Source of the DNA: Limnephilus marmoratus | Taxonomy: Eukaryota > Arthropoda > Insecta > Trichoptera > Limnephilidae | Direction of reading: 5' to 3' | DNA length: 64,000 bases | NCBI GenBank assembly: GCA_917880885.1 | Contig: OU862917.1 | Span: forward strand, 53,800,727 to 53,864,726 | Shown: positions 31,743-42,440 of the stretch, in pieces | How positions within the stretch are numbered: position 1 is the stretch's first letter | Layout of the letters: each line of letters begins with the position of its first letter | Notes under the pieces: generated by a model | Told to the model about the DNA's origin: nothing | The model's input: only the letters and a program-made list of their open reading frames with translations | The model's database searches: none | Made by a program: the position numbers and the translations under genes

Positions 31743-32330
31743 ATTTATAATTCAACATATTTAATATGTTGAATTATAATTTTGTGCCATAGTATTACCT
31801 TAACCGGTAAAATTTTGGCACTCTGAAACAGCAATGGTGTATTATGTCTCTGTTTGAAAATATTAGGGACGACTAATAATTTTACGATTGTGTTTTGTAC
31901 AACTTGGACTTGTTTCTGATTGGTTATAGTAGTATTTCCCCATATTGTTAATCCATATCTTATAATAGATTCTGCCAGTGACAAATAAATTATTTTAAGT
32001 GTTTCAATTGATGGGAAAAAATGTAATGTGTACATTCTGCCAGCAATTGATCTGAGTCTTGTACAGGTTTTTTTTATATGTTTGTCCCATTTAAAAAAAA
32101 AACAATCTACTGTAACACCAAGATACACGTATTCCGTAACTAATTCTAAGCTTTCACATTTACAATTAGTTGGAATATTTTTATTGATGCAATTAAAATT
32201 ATGCGAAGTAGTATTAGGATTATATTGAAATTTGGCATTAGGTGATCTTATATGCATTACTTTGGGTTTTTTAGCATTTATTAATAGTCCTGCATCATGC
32301 GACCATTTACAAAGTTGATTAAAGTCAAGT
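31743..32330 (-). pseudogene. LINE RT C terminus (family S, copy 1)
   Basis: On the minus strand it encodes KWSHDAGLLINAKKPKVMHI, RSPNAKFQYN, YVYLGVTVDCFFFKWDKHIK and IYLSLAESIIRYGLTIWGNT. The same protein, better preserved, is at 62698-63514. The lower end stops in a near-perfect 34-base palindrome (TTATAATTCAACATAT and its reverse, 31745-31780). Confidence 0.82.
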
Positions 32331-32706
32331 AAAAAATGTAAGAAAAATTAAGATAATAATCTTTGTTATAGGAATTTGAAATTTAGGTCAAAAAATACGT
32401 CTTGGACGCATAGAGGGGCCAAGAGAGGGGCAAATTCGTCTAATGTCCATTTTTAACTTTTATTTTAACTTTTATTTCGTTTTAACGAAATCAAGAGGCT
32501 TTTGTTAATTAAAGCAAACATTTTCTGAAAAACAATTTTTTGTTGATGAGTTATTCACAAAAAAACAACTTAAAATCCAATGAGTTGCAGTCAGGTGATC
32601 TGTTAATATGACAGATATGATTTTAGATTTTCACGGCCAAAAGTATTTTTGTTATTCGTTTTTGGGGTGTTATGCCGTGTTGCGCTACCTCCTCCTTTAG
32701 CCAACT

Positions 32707-32737
32707 TTTCGTACAGCGTTACAGTGTCCATCATCAG
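32707..32737 (-). ncRNA. hammerhead-ribozyme-like core in PLE end (degenerate copy)
   Basis: On the minus strand CTGATGA (32737-32731) is followed 20 bases later by GAAA (32710-32707), the two conserved boxes of hammerhead ribozymes. Helix II pairing is poor here and the base after GAAA is A rather than C. It is the sense-strand copy at the 3' end of the element. Confidence 0.42.
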
Positions 32738-32846
32738 GGCAGATGTGTAAATGTTAGTGGTTAATGGTGAAATGTGTACTTAAGTACTTAAAAGCAATAC
32801 CGTGTTTCCAGCTTCACACTACTACCAGCTGGCATTACTGCATACT

Positions 32847-33677
32847 TCAAGATGGTTTTCTGCATTTAGCTTTGGTGTAGCCGCCAATTACCGGATACCA
32901 AGAACTGATGAGCTTAGCTCCGTCGTCTCTATTAACGTTTATAGGGTTTTTATGACTTTCAATTGCCTCTATAATTAGGCGTGCTCTATAAGTTTTGGGT
33001 CTTCCCAGAACTTCAGGAACAAATCCAAAGTAATGGCCGGTTTCAAGTAAATGCTCGGCGATTGCCGATTTGTCAGGGTGGCCAAGTTTACTCGCTTGAA
33101 AGTGTTCTGATATCCTTTTGGAGATCGTCCGCTCTGTCTGGCCCACATAGACCTTGTCACATCCGGAACAGCTGAGTTTATATACTCCATCTGTTTCTAG
33201 AGGAAACTTGGTCTTTGCAGACCTCAGTAGGTCTTGTATTTTGGTCGTGGTTCCGAAGACAGTCTTGATGCTTTCTTTCCTCAACAGTCTGGCAATTCTG
33301 TCTGTCACATTGTGAACATAAGGTAGGAAAGCACAGCCTTTAGACTCTTGTTCAATAATTCTATCTTCGTTTGGTGTAGATTTGGCTCTTATTATTTGCC
33401 TTGTCTGCCTTGCCGGGTAACCGTTACGCTCCAGTGCATCGGTGAGCTTTGTAAGTTCCGCTCCAATTTTTGGTTCTTCACATATTCTGGTCAATCGGGT
33501 TACCAACGTACGGATAAGTCCTCTCTTCTGCGCTGGGTGGTGATGCGAATTAGCATGTAGATACCGATTTGTATGCGTTGGTTTCCTGTATACTGTGTGT
33601 CCTAGGTTACCATCTCCTTTTCGCATCACTTCCTCACCTAGAAAAGGCAGGATTTTGTGGTTATTTTCCAGCTCCAT
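32847..33677 (-). CDS. Penelope-like RT C terminus with GIY-YIG endonuclease
   Basis: An open frame of 276 codons. The start MELENNHKILPFLGEEVMRK belongs to the RT (the FLD segment of PLEs), followed by VYRKPTHTNRYLHANSHHHP, CAFLPYVHNVTDRIARLLR and then the GIY-YIG nuclease: DGVYKLSCSGCDKVYVGQTE, RTISKRISEH, SAIAEHLLETGHYF, ending ...INVNRDDGAKLI. The nuclease nicks target DNA for retrotransposition. The Cys pair in KLSCSGCDK is the zinc-type insertion seen in PLE nucleases. The Met at 33677 is only the first Met after a frameshift; upstream RT continues in the next frame (DHLNSLYSKIRFT). Confidence 0.9.
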   Translation of the reverse strand: MELENNHKILPFLGEEVMRKGDGNLGHTVYRKPTHTNRYLHANSHHHPAQKRGLIRTLVTRLTRICEEPKIGAELTKLTDALERNGYPARQTRQIIRAKSTPNEDRIIEQESKGCAFLPYVHNVTDRIARLLRKESIKTVFGTTTKIQDLLRSAKTKFPLETDGVYKLSCSGCDKVYVGQTERTISKRISEHFQASKLGHPDKSAIAEHLLETGHYFGFVPEVLGRPKTYRARLIIEAIESHKNPINVNRDDGAKLISSWYPVIGGYTKAKCRKPS

Positions 33678-33705
33678 TGTGAACCTAATTTTACTGTAAA
33701 GTGAA

Positions 33706-34133
33706 TTAAGATGGTCCGGTGAATTCGTTCAGATTCTCTGTTCCATGAGGCCAACTGGCGAAGATATCATCGACATAACGCCACCATACCTTTGGAACAG
33801 CCGAAGCTGTGTCGAGTGCCACTTCTTCAAACTTCTCCATAAAGAAGTTAGCTAGAACTGGCGACAACAGACTGCCCATCGCAACTCCTTCCACTTGCTC
33901 AAAAAGTTCACCCTGAAATGCAAAATATCCTGTTTTGAGACAGTGTTCAAAAAGTTTGCAAATGTCTTCCTCATATATCTCTTTGAGCATTGTCATGGAG
34001 TCTTCTAGAGGCACATTCGTGAAAAGAGAAACTACGTCAAAACTGACAAGAACGTCCCTTTCATCAGTCTTAATCTTCTTAAATTTACTGATCAGATCTG
34101 TGGAATCCTTAATCCAAGATTCATTTTTTCCAG
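33706..34133 (-). pseudogene. Penelope-like RT core, frameshifted to the nuclease frame
   Basis: Encodes DVLVSFDVVSLFTNVPLEDS (motif A), EGVAMGSLLSPVLANFFMEK (motif B) and WWRYVDDIFASW (motif C, catalytic DD). PLE RTs are related to telomerase RT. A single extra G near 33719 shifts the frame just before the FLD segment, so RT and nuclease are no longer one protein. The upstream N-terminal domain is missing because the inverted terminal copy starts at 34140. Confidence 0.88.
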
Positions 34134-34140
34134 TTTGCAT

Positions 34141-34172
34141 CTGATGATGGACACTGTAACGCTGTCTGAAAC
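34141..34172 (+). ncRNA. hammerhead-ribozyme-like core in PLE end
   Basis: CTGATGA (34141-34147) is followed by a 20-base segment with a possible 5-bp helix (GGACA with TGTCT) and then GAAAC (34168-34172). CUGAUGA...GAAAC is the hammerhead core, and such motifs are known in the terminal repeats of Penelope-like elements. It lies on the strand opposite to the coding strand, as expected for an inverted terminal copy. Confidence 0.55.
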
Positions 34173-34447
34173 GTTGGCTTAAGGAGGAGATAGCGCAACA
34201 TGGCATAACACCCCAAAAACAAATAACAAAAATGTAAAGATGACTGTTCAAAAAAAATCAAAACATGTGACGCAATTGCCCCAACTGACCATAAATTAAA
34301 TTCGCATAAAAACGATAACTCAACGTTAATTATTGCAAAATAATTCACGAAAAAAATATTTTATAAACAAATGCTTTAAAACAAAATAAAATTGATAAGA
34401 TGATTTAGTGCAATTCATCATTGGTCTCACAATTCCGCGAAATAATA

Positions 34448-34705
34448 CCTACAATACACGACATCTTTTTTCGGCCCGATTCCAATTAGACACCAAAGTC
34501 AACATTTTTCGCTTTACACGATCGCTATTTTCATCTCTATTTTCATATCTACGATTTCAGTTGGCATCACAGCAAACAGCATGGTACATGTGTTGTTAAC
34601 AGTGATGACAATTGAAATCTTAGATATGACAATAGAGATAAAAATAGCGATCGACTTTGGATTTTAATTGGAATCGAGCTGAAAAAAGATGTCGTGTATT
34701 GTAGG
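34448..34705. mobile_element. inverted-repeat MITE
   Basis: Ends CCTACAATACACGACATC and the complement at 34688-34705; further inside ATAGCGATCG and TATTTTTATCTCTATT-type segments also pair. No coding frame. Target duplication not resolved. Confidence 0.75.
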
Positions 34706-35666
34706 CATAACTCTCGTGTTATTTCCACTTAAAATAATAACGCCAATCAACAAACACATTGACAACAATAATGCATATGGATGTAGGTGAATAGGTATTT
34801 TCTGTATATATTAATATGCACTTACTGTCTTCTAAAAGAGGTACATAAATATATTTATTATTCGCCCTGTGCCCTGTGTAGGTAGGTATAGACTATTCAG
34901 TGGAAAAAAAATTGTGAGATTTTTCAGACGAACTTTTTGATTGATATAACTTTTCATAGGTGTTGACTGTTGATGACTATTTTATAAATCCGATAGGAAA
35001 TGGTTCCAAAAATAACCGGTTCCTCAGAACCAGTGACAGCTAGTTACCGGGACAAAGTAAACCCGACAGGAAGTCGACGAAAGTGCGAATCCAATTTTAT
35101 ACTTATGCCTGCCAGCTGACGCTCCTCACGCTAGCTGTTAACGTAAGTGGCGCCATCTTTTGACATTATTGGCTACTTGCTTGAATTCGGTTCTGTTACA
35201 AAAGTAGCTTTCTAACAAACTTCAAGTGCGAAGATGATTTGCATAAGGCGCGGCGTCAGAGATGGCTATTAATTATGTCCGATACTGCATAAGAAGTTTT
35301 TGTCTGAGCAAGCGTCCTATTTTATCTCGACTGTTTGACATTTCGTATGTCTGTAAATTTGTTTGTACGTACCGCTTCCGGAAGGTGGTGGTCGTGTTGG
35401 ATGCTGCCTTTTTATTCCGCCAGAGTTCGCACGAGCGCAGACCCTTCTACGAGCGTCGAATCGGAATAATCAATATTATGGACCTGCCGGAAGATTGTTT
35501 GAAAAAAGAATTGAATTTAATTCGGGCACCCGGCACCCCTGCCAAGTCACCAAACGTAGGAAACCAATTGGGGTGACCAATGGCAGAGGTGTTGATTATC
35601 CAATTAATGGTTCTTGCGGTACCCACACCCGCATCCCAAATTGACGTTAAACAAAATGATCAAATC
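34706..35666. other. no gene recognised
   Basis: A 104-codon open frame (35262-35576) overlaps a 93-codon frame; neither resembles a family I know and codon use does not favour either. Moderately GC-rich at 35040-35640. Confidence 0.4.
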
Positions 35667-36604
35667 CAGTGGCGGACTAAGCCCGTCAAAGGCCCGGGGC
35701 GGCAAAGCTGAATGAGGCCCCCCTAGTTTAAGAAGTTGATGTAATTTTCCAAGCTTTTTATTCGTTCACTCTGGTCCTGGGGACCTCCAAACGCTTCCAT
35801 GTTCCCTTGATCAAATCCTAAACAGGGCCAGGACGATGTAACAAAAAAATGTCATTTTTTTTCTGAAAGATGCATTTTGTTAATAATGCTCTCACCAAAT
35901 GTTTTAAGGAAATTTGTAAAATTGATGAAGATACAGCATTTTATGTGAAACAGCTTGCATGTTGAATTATCTTCCAACAAAACTTTTATTGCGTTTTTCT
36001 CGAAACTACGTTTTTTAATCTGGTTGACAACAAATTAGAAAAATTGTACATCCGATTTGCATAAGTCTTAAACTGTTCGAAAATCCAGTCACTATGGCAA
36101 CACGTAGAGATTTTTTATATCTGGATTTTTTGTATTTTCCCCACTATATTTTTTTTATGAACGATGAAAATTTTATATCAAAAATCGAAAATAAAATTCG
36201 CTGGTCCGTCATTCTTTTTTTTAGATATCAAAATTCCCTTATGTGGTGCCATAGACACTGGATTTTCAAACAGTTTAAGACTTAGTGCATGCAAACCGGA
36301 TGTATAGTTTTTTTTATATGCTGTCAATCAGGTTGAAAAACGTGTTAAAAAAGTTTTGAGAAAAACGTATCCAAAGTTTTGCTGAAGGATAATTCAACAT
36401 ACGATTATAAAGCGTTTCACATAAAATGCTGTGTCTCCGTCAATTTTTCGTTAACATTTGGTGAGAGCGTTCTTAACAAATGCATCTTTCAGAAAATGGT
36501 ATTAAATAAATGACTATTTTTTGTGTCCGGTGCCTTAAAGCCTTGTTTATGATTTGATCAAGGGAACATGGAGGCCCCCAGGACCAGAGGCCCGGGGCTT
36601 TGTC
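35667..36604. mobile_element. hAT-like foldback element (copy B)
   Basis: Starts CAGTGGCGGACTAAGCCCGT. The two halves are inverted copies: GTTCCCTTGATCAAATCCTA in the left arm, TTTGATCAAGGGAACATGGA in the right, with GCTGAAGGATAATTCAACAT and its reverse inside. The right terminus is cut off after GGCCCGGGGC. It is the longest uninterrupted palindrome of the family. Confidence 0.78.
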
Positions 36605-36639
36605 GATAATTTGTAAACATTCAGAAAAAAGCTAAAAAT

Positions 36640-36838
36640 ACGTAACAATTGTTGAGCTAATTATATTGTTTATAACTTCTGTCTCTTTGTGTTTCTTGTG
36701 CCTCTCTTTGTATTATTTGTCATTTGAGTTAGTATACATATTTTTTTAATTTTGTCATCATAACGTATCCACTTACTGGGTTAGTGGGTTAGACCTAACT
36801 AACTAGGTGAGAACTAAATATAAATAAATAAATGGCTA
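36640..36838 (+). repeat. LINE 3' end-like segment
   Basis: A T-rich segment ending in AAATATAAATAAATAAATGG, resembling a LINE 3' UTR and (TAAA)n tail on the plus strand. No coding part is present. Confidence 0.4.
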
Positions 36839-37380
36839 AAATCTGATTAAAAAATACACGGCACGCTCCTGGGCTACCCATCTACCTACTTTTGTACAAT
36901 ATAGATATGATATAAGTAACTCACGTACAAGTACAAACTATATGTATGCATTATGTCCACCCACATTACATCATAATCTATGCATTGTTATTGTCAAAGT
37001 ACTTGTCCGCTGATGACGCTGCACTAAGTGAAAATAACACGAGAGTCTTGATTGATAACTTGATCTTGATTTGGCTCTCGCTTTATTTATTGACTAGATC
37101 TGAATTGCCAGTTTATTTCATCTCAGGATATAAAAAAAGGAGAATGAAGGTCGGAAAACAAAATTTATTTCAATCGAAGTAACACCAAAGGTAAAGTAAT
37201 TCAAAGAAATGATTCAATTTATTATTCGATTTTATTTTTCAATATTTTTTTTTGTATTAGGCAATTCACCCTAAAAAGAGTGCTTAGTGCCGAAAAAGTT
37301 AAGGAAGATAGCATTGACGTATATGATTCGAAGGAAGATAGTTATAATTTTGAGGATAATGTATAAAAGAATAGGACAAA
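36839..37380. other. no feature recognised
   Basis: AT-rich; the open frame at 36946-37182 has no recognised features. Confidence 0.4.
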
Positions 37381-38350
37381 TCATTCAAGTTTATGAACTT
37401 GAATAAAACTGAAAATACGCGAGAATTGTTGAGAAACAGCAAATACGGAATACTGAGGGGAGAGTGATGGTGATTTTAATGAGCAAACGATATATGCTTT
37501 TGAAGAAAGAATGTCTTTTACAATTAAAAAAGACATGGTCAAGAGTCTCCTCTTCCACACCACACTGGCAGAGTGGACTACCGAGGACTCGAATTTTATA
37601 CAAAGGCGCTGCAATATAGCAGTGACCAATACTCATTCTCGTAATACAGGAAATAAATCTTTTGAATTTTTTTTTCCGTGGAACCAAGGTTTACTTGGAA
37701 TGTGATTTTGAATTCCATCATAGAAAGATGCAGTTCGGGTTTTCGTTTTTGATCAATTTTCTTCCCAGGAACGAGACGTGTTGGATTTAAGATCAGAGAA
37801 GACGCCAGAGATTGGAATTTTAAAATCTAAAGGAATAGAACCAGAGATTGTTCCAAGTTTAGCGAGAGTCGTCGGTCTTTCTCGTTACCCTCAATTCCTA
37901 GATGACCAGGGACCCAAACCAATGTTTATTAATTTTTCTTTCAAAATCTAATTAACATCATCGTAAGCTGACGAAAGATCAATAAATGTGGCCAATGTGC
38001 AAGAATTAAGGGATTGAGCAGACTGATATCTGTAGTAAACACACTTAAATTATCCATAGTAGATTTCTTTTTCCAGAAGCCGTACTGATTTGAAGATATA
38101 ATACTGTGATTTTCAACAAACCATTCTGATCTGTTCTTTATCAAATGCTCCGCCACTTTCATTAGACATGACGAAAGAGCAATAGGACGATAGGATGAGA
38201 CTTCAGATGGATTTTTTCCTGGTTTTAAAACAGGGAGGATTTTTTTAACTTTCCAGATATCCTGAATAAAACCTGTTTCAAAAACGTTATTAATTAAGGA
38301 AAAGAAATATTCCAATGACATCTCAGAAAATGAAAATTTAATAAAGCAAT
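37381..38350 (-). pseudogene. I-type LINE with RT fused to RNase H by internal deletion
   Basis: On the minus strand 38350-37941 encodes the RT fingers (WKVKKILPVLKPGKNPSEVS, SYRPIALSSCLMKVAEHLI, NQYGFWKKKSTMDN) up to motif A (FIDLSSAYDDV in a shifted frame). The sequence then jumps to the end of RNase H (WVPGHLGIEGNEK, where the family has GHxGIxGNExAD) and a C-terminal Cys/His knuckle (PLCQCGVEEETLDHVFFNC, 37391-37687). RT motifs B and C and most of RNase H are deleted. Confidence 0.78.
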
Positions 38351-38479
38351 ATAATATTCGACATAAAACGTGTTTTACAGCCTTACTAAAAAAAACAACA
38401 CCGCGACCGATTAACTGTGTTATTGCAATAACATAAATAAACCCCGTATACACTAAAACACGTTTTATTACCAATAACG

Positions 38480-40246
38480 TTTCTTACGTGGTCACGCTGT
38501 TAAAATGCATTTAAGATCTGACAACGTTGTATATGGTTTTAATTTCCTAGGAAACAATGTTGTTTTAATTCTTCTCCGCTCTGCATTATTGGCGCGCCTG
38601 TGAATATCGGCCCGCGATGTCAAAACAGTTCGGTGTGTTTATGGCGGGATATGGAAAATTTTGTTAGTGCCTAAATGTTGTGATTTTACTAAATAATTTC
38701 TATTGTAGTGACGAATTTACTCTTCTGTTCACATAATTGATATATTTACCATATTATTTGTGTGGTTTATATCAGTTTAATCAAGTTATTGTACAAACGC
38801 CGTACTTTCAAAGTTGAACTGTCAGAATATTGTTTTATAGGTTACTTAAAAGATAAAATTTACATTTTAAGATCTTTATTTTAAGAGAATTTCTTAAAAG
38901 TGATAATTTTTTATAATATTAATATCTAATACATGTGTTCGTAAACGTATCAAAGAAATTAACGTCTTTAGAGATGCAAGAAACCTTTTTTAAATGTCGG
39001 TATTTTTCTAAGTTATTTTTTTGGCAATAAAAAAAACTTTGAAATTTTTTATTATTTTTTATTGTATGCACGACGAAAAAGTAAGGTAATAGTTTCCTTC
39101 CAAATTTATTACATAAAAGGACTGTGTTTTTGAAGTTTTGATTTTTTTAAATTTCTCTACATTTTGGTCAAAAATGTTTTGGGAGGAAATTTTTTTCCGA
39201 GTTTGAATCAAATATGGCAGTTTTTGAAAACTAAAGTGTATTTCAAATACACAAATCTAAAAGGTAATTTTATCTAGTTTTCATAAATGGTATTTGTTTT
39301 TACGACACCTTCAAAAATAAGAAATGTAGAACATTCAAAATACTTTGGAAAAATTCCAAACAACGTTCTGTCATCATTAATAAAACATAGATAAACTACC
39401 CTCTCAGGCCATGTAAACCAAGTGTATTTTTTTCCATGAACAATTTTTTAATTAGTAATGTTTTCACATCCGCGGCCGTTAGTCAATTGAATAAAATTTT
39501 CACTGGGTTTTTTAGTAAGGCTGTAAATGGGTAGGTAACCGGAAAGAACGTAAATAAAATATTAAATAGAACATAAATAATACATAAATAAAATATTCGG
39601 TACCTACTACTCCATGACGATTCATCAACATTATTGCAAAATCTTTTATTGATCGACCGGGCAAGATAACCTGAAGGCGCCTTGTCGGGGCGATGGATGC
39701 CCGATCCGATTATAATTTTTTAAAAACTCTACTTTTAATATTATGAAATAAAACTTATATATTCAGAATCAGCGTTCATTGGTCTGTATGATCATATTTT
39801 TTTAAAGCCATAATATTTTTCACTGGAGTTCCTTATTATCTAGTTATAATTAGAAGACTATTGAAACCACTCAATTATTTGATAAAATATTAAAAGACGC
39901 AGAATAATTTCAATAATATTTCACGAAGTGTTTTGTTTTAAAATTCTGATGACTCAATAAATCTTGGCTATAGAGCGTTAGTTCTAGTAATTATAGTTAT
40001 TTCTCGTTAATTTTAAAATTTTTACTTTTCTGTCTTTCTTGGATATCGCAACTATTTTCATGGCGCGACTGCAGATCTAAATAGCCATTCTTCCCCTAAT
40101 ATTCCTCAAATCGGCATACCATGGTCCCTGTGACTTTGAGCAGTTCCAACTGGGTTCCAATCCTTAACAAGTATTCATTTAAGATTTTAAATTAAAGAAT
40201 GCGACCGTCTTCGCACGGTTAAACAAATTGTCAGCATTTAAAAGGC
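38480..40246. other. no gene recognised
   Basis: About 1.8 kb of AT-rich sequence without a family-like frame or clear inverted repeat. A CpG-containing patch at 38560-38660 contains TTCGGTGTGTTTATGGCGGG; no exon is evident. Confidence 0.45.
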
Positions 40247-40664
40247 ATTTTTTTTTTTTTTTTTACAGTAAATACCGCACAAGAATCTCAACTGCTCCCG
40301 TCTGGAGCCAGTGAGACTATGGCATCCCCAATTGGGGTATGTTGTGAGGCTGAAGGTAGTGGGGAGGGGAAGGAGGTGGGGAAGAGGAAGGTTGGGAAGT
40401 ACCTGGCTATTCAGATCTGGTCACTAAACACGGCTAAAGCCATTTTCAAGCAACGTTTCAATTCTGAATGGTGGTCTTACACCAGGGCGATACTAATAGT
40501 ATCTTCCACTCTGGAACATGCTGCAAATATACTATATAATATTTTAAATGAATTAATTGTGAAATAACACAAATTAATCAAATAAAATTTATTTGCGCAT
40601 GCCGGGTTCGAACCCGCGACCTCCGGAATGTGAGTCAAGAGTCTTAGCCACTGGACTACGGAGG
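40247..40664 (-). mobile_element. SINE family 1, full length
   Basis: Nearly identical to 9716-10124, with A box and B box at the right end and a poly(A) tail on the minus strand (poly(T) 40248-40264). One of the youngest copies. Confidence 0.9.
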
Positions 40665-40715
40665 TCGTCAAATGATAATAAATGTCAAATGGTCGTCGTA
40701 ATATAATGATAATTA

Positions 40716-41060
40716 GTGACCGTTCAGTGGCTGAGTTGGCATCGCGTCGGGTTCCCACCCAGGCGTTGCGAGTTCAATTCCGTGGCTGCCCAAGTCCTCC
40801 ATCACGACACAAGAAACATTTGCGCTTAGTATGATGAAAGTTTTTTTGTTATTTTTTTGTTATGTGAATACCGCAGAAGAGTCTCAACTGCTCCCGTCTG
40901 GAGCCAGTCATCATCAATTGAGATGTGTTGTGAGGCTGAAGGTAGAAGGTAGAAGCTAGAAGGTATTTGTGGTAACGTGCCACAAATATACTATATATAA
41001 TTTTTAATTAATTAATTGTGAAATAATACAAGATTTTTTTGCTTACGCAGGGATTTGAAA
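40716..41060 (+). repeat. SINE family 2 head joined to a family 1 tail
   Basis: 40716-40800 reads GTGACCGTTCAGTGGCTGAG (A-box region) and GCGAGTTCAATTCC (B box), then AAGTCCTCCATCACGACACA, matching the family 2 copy at 44070-44256 in opposite orientation. From 40860 the sequence is the family 1 3' portion in minus orientation (TCTCAACTGCTCCCGTCTGG), shortened. Confidence 0.6.
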
Positions 41061-41161
41061 AGTAGTTATGGATAGAGAGTGAAGATAGATAGAGATAGAA
41101 GATATTAGAACTTTTAAACTTTAAAAAAAATGGTGTATATTTCCATATGTTTTTGTTTTTA

Positions 41162-41325
41162 AATTAAAGAAAGGACGAAGGTTACAAATAACCCCACAAT
41201 ATTTGAAAATCTTCAACTTTGACGGCCTCCGCAGTTGAGGGGTACTTCTACTATTAGTCTCACAACATATCCCATTTTTTTAATGCCACAGTCTCACTGT
41301 CTCCAGACGGGAGCAGCTGAGCTAA
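41162..41325. repeat. scrambled SINE family 2 tail and short family 1 copy
   Basis: 41162-41220 matches the 3' tail of SINE family 2 (minus strand). 41224-41325 is a plus-strand family 1 copy in which a head-like CTCCGCAGTTGAGGGGTA is joined directly to the tail (CTCACAACATATCCC, GTCTCCAGACGGGAGCAG). Confidence 0.5.
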
Positions 41326-42139
41326 ACAATCGAGAAGAAAGACAATACACAGAAATCAAACAAGAAATTCGCCTGGTAGAATGTATATGTAAATGCATTG
41401 TTGCTAGGCAAATTGCCCGCTAACAGGAGTCAAAATTTACTGTTAGGATTCAAAAAAGAGTTATGCAGATTGCATACAAAAAGGCGCTTTTGCATAAAAT
41501 TGTTGAATTTCATCTCACAATCTTTCGTGCTATGCGATTTGCCTATCGAAAGGGGCTTAAAGTGTCTTGGCCACAGCGTATCGAATTCCTGTTTTAACCA
41601 GTGGCGGCCGCTGCCCTGAAAATGTGGTGGTTCACTGATAATCCGTACCTATGAGATAACGATTACTAAGCAACATTAGGTAAAAATAATTCCACTAATC
41701 TTATTTGAAGAGAAGGTCTATTCTAAGCTGTTTTCGATGGGCGAAAACTTCTACATACTGTTAGATACACCTACCTGAGGTGCCTACCTTCTGCCGACAA
41801 ACTAGCTCAGAATGGTCAGCAGAGCGGAGGAGACTATCATCAGGGTGGTAGGATCTCTGAGGCGTTTGTGTGGCATCCCTGAAATAAGCTCAAATCCTAC
41901 GGGCTGGGGGAGACAGTGAAACAAGTGGCTACGGTAAATAACAGTTGTATTGGGTAAAATTCTTTCGTAAACAACAATGATACAATAATGCAAGCAGAGT
42001 GGTATAGGGTAGCAACAGTAATTCTATCTAAATCGGGTGAATTTGGCCCTAAAATCTCTCTGGGGGCGGTCATTTATCTTCGCGTTGGATTTACAAGGAA
42101 CACACGCATTAAAGAGGGGTTAAATGGCTCAGGTACTCA
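41326..42139. other. no gene recognised
   Basis: Short open frames only; none resembles a known protein. Confidence 0.4.
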
Positions 42140-42440
42140 CAGCAGCAGCCTGGTCTCTTAGAGATTCGGTTATGTGGAGGGAATTTAGCCGTTCTTGGCA
42201 TTCCCGCAAGTCACTATGCAAAACACAACCGCCATGGCGGCTTCGCAGAATGTTCCGGAACAGTGCAACATGGTTCACGTACACGTGCGCTCGAAGCGAG
42301 CTCGGGGGCAGAATGGCGGGCCGCGGCTGCCAGCCGGTCGGCCGTGGCTCGCGTTCCACCGCCGTCAGCGCGCGGCGCGCTAGCGGAGAGAAAGCGCAAC
42401 TGTTTGTCTACACAGTGGCGTGCGCTCTAACTTGAGAGGG
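42140..42440. other. CpG-rich island-like patch
   Basis: GC-rich with many CpG (GGCCGCGGCTGCCAGCCGGT, GTCAGCGCGCGGCGCGCTAG) in an AT-rich region. All frames are open by composition, so none is called. Just right of it CAGTGGCGTGCGCTC (42414) looks like a hAT end without a partner. Confidence 0.4.

Larger units (their letters stand above)
32646..34234 (-). mobile_element. Penelope-like element, 5' truncated, with inverted terminal repeats
   Basis: The minus strand holds a Penelope-type RT (34133-33706) and C-terminal GIY-YIG endonuclease region (33677-32847). Inverted copies of an about 90-base segment flank the coding part (32646-32740 and 34140-34234), sharing GGCATAACACCCCAAAAAC and TGATGGACACTGTAACGCTG. 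Inverted or direct terminal copies are typical of Penelope-like elements. A small relic of the same end is at 53904-53945. Confidence 0.88.

Noticed and set aside
35262..35644. Two overlapping plus-strand frames of 93-104 codons
   Set aside because: No recognisable domain, splice sites or homology pattern; overlapping frames of similar length speak against coding.
42124..42435. 103-codon plus-strand frame in a GC-rich patch
   Set aside because: All frames are open on both strands because of GC content and no family features are seen.
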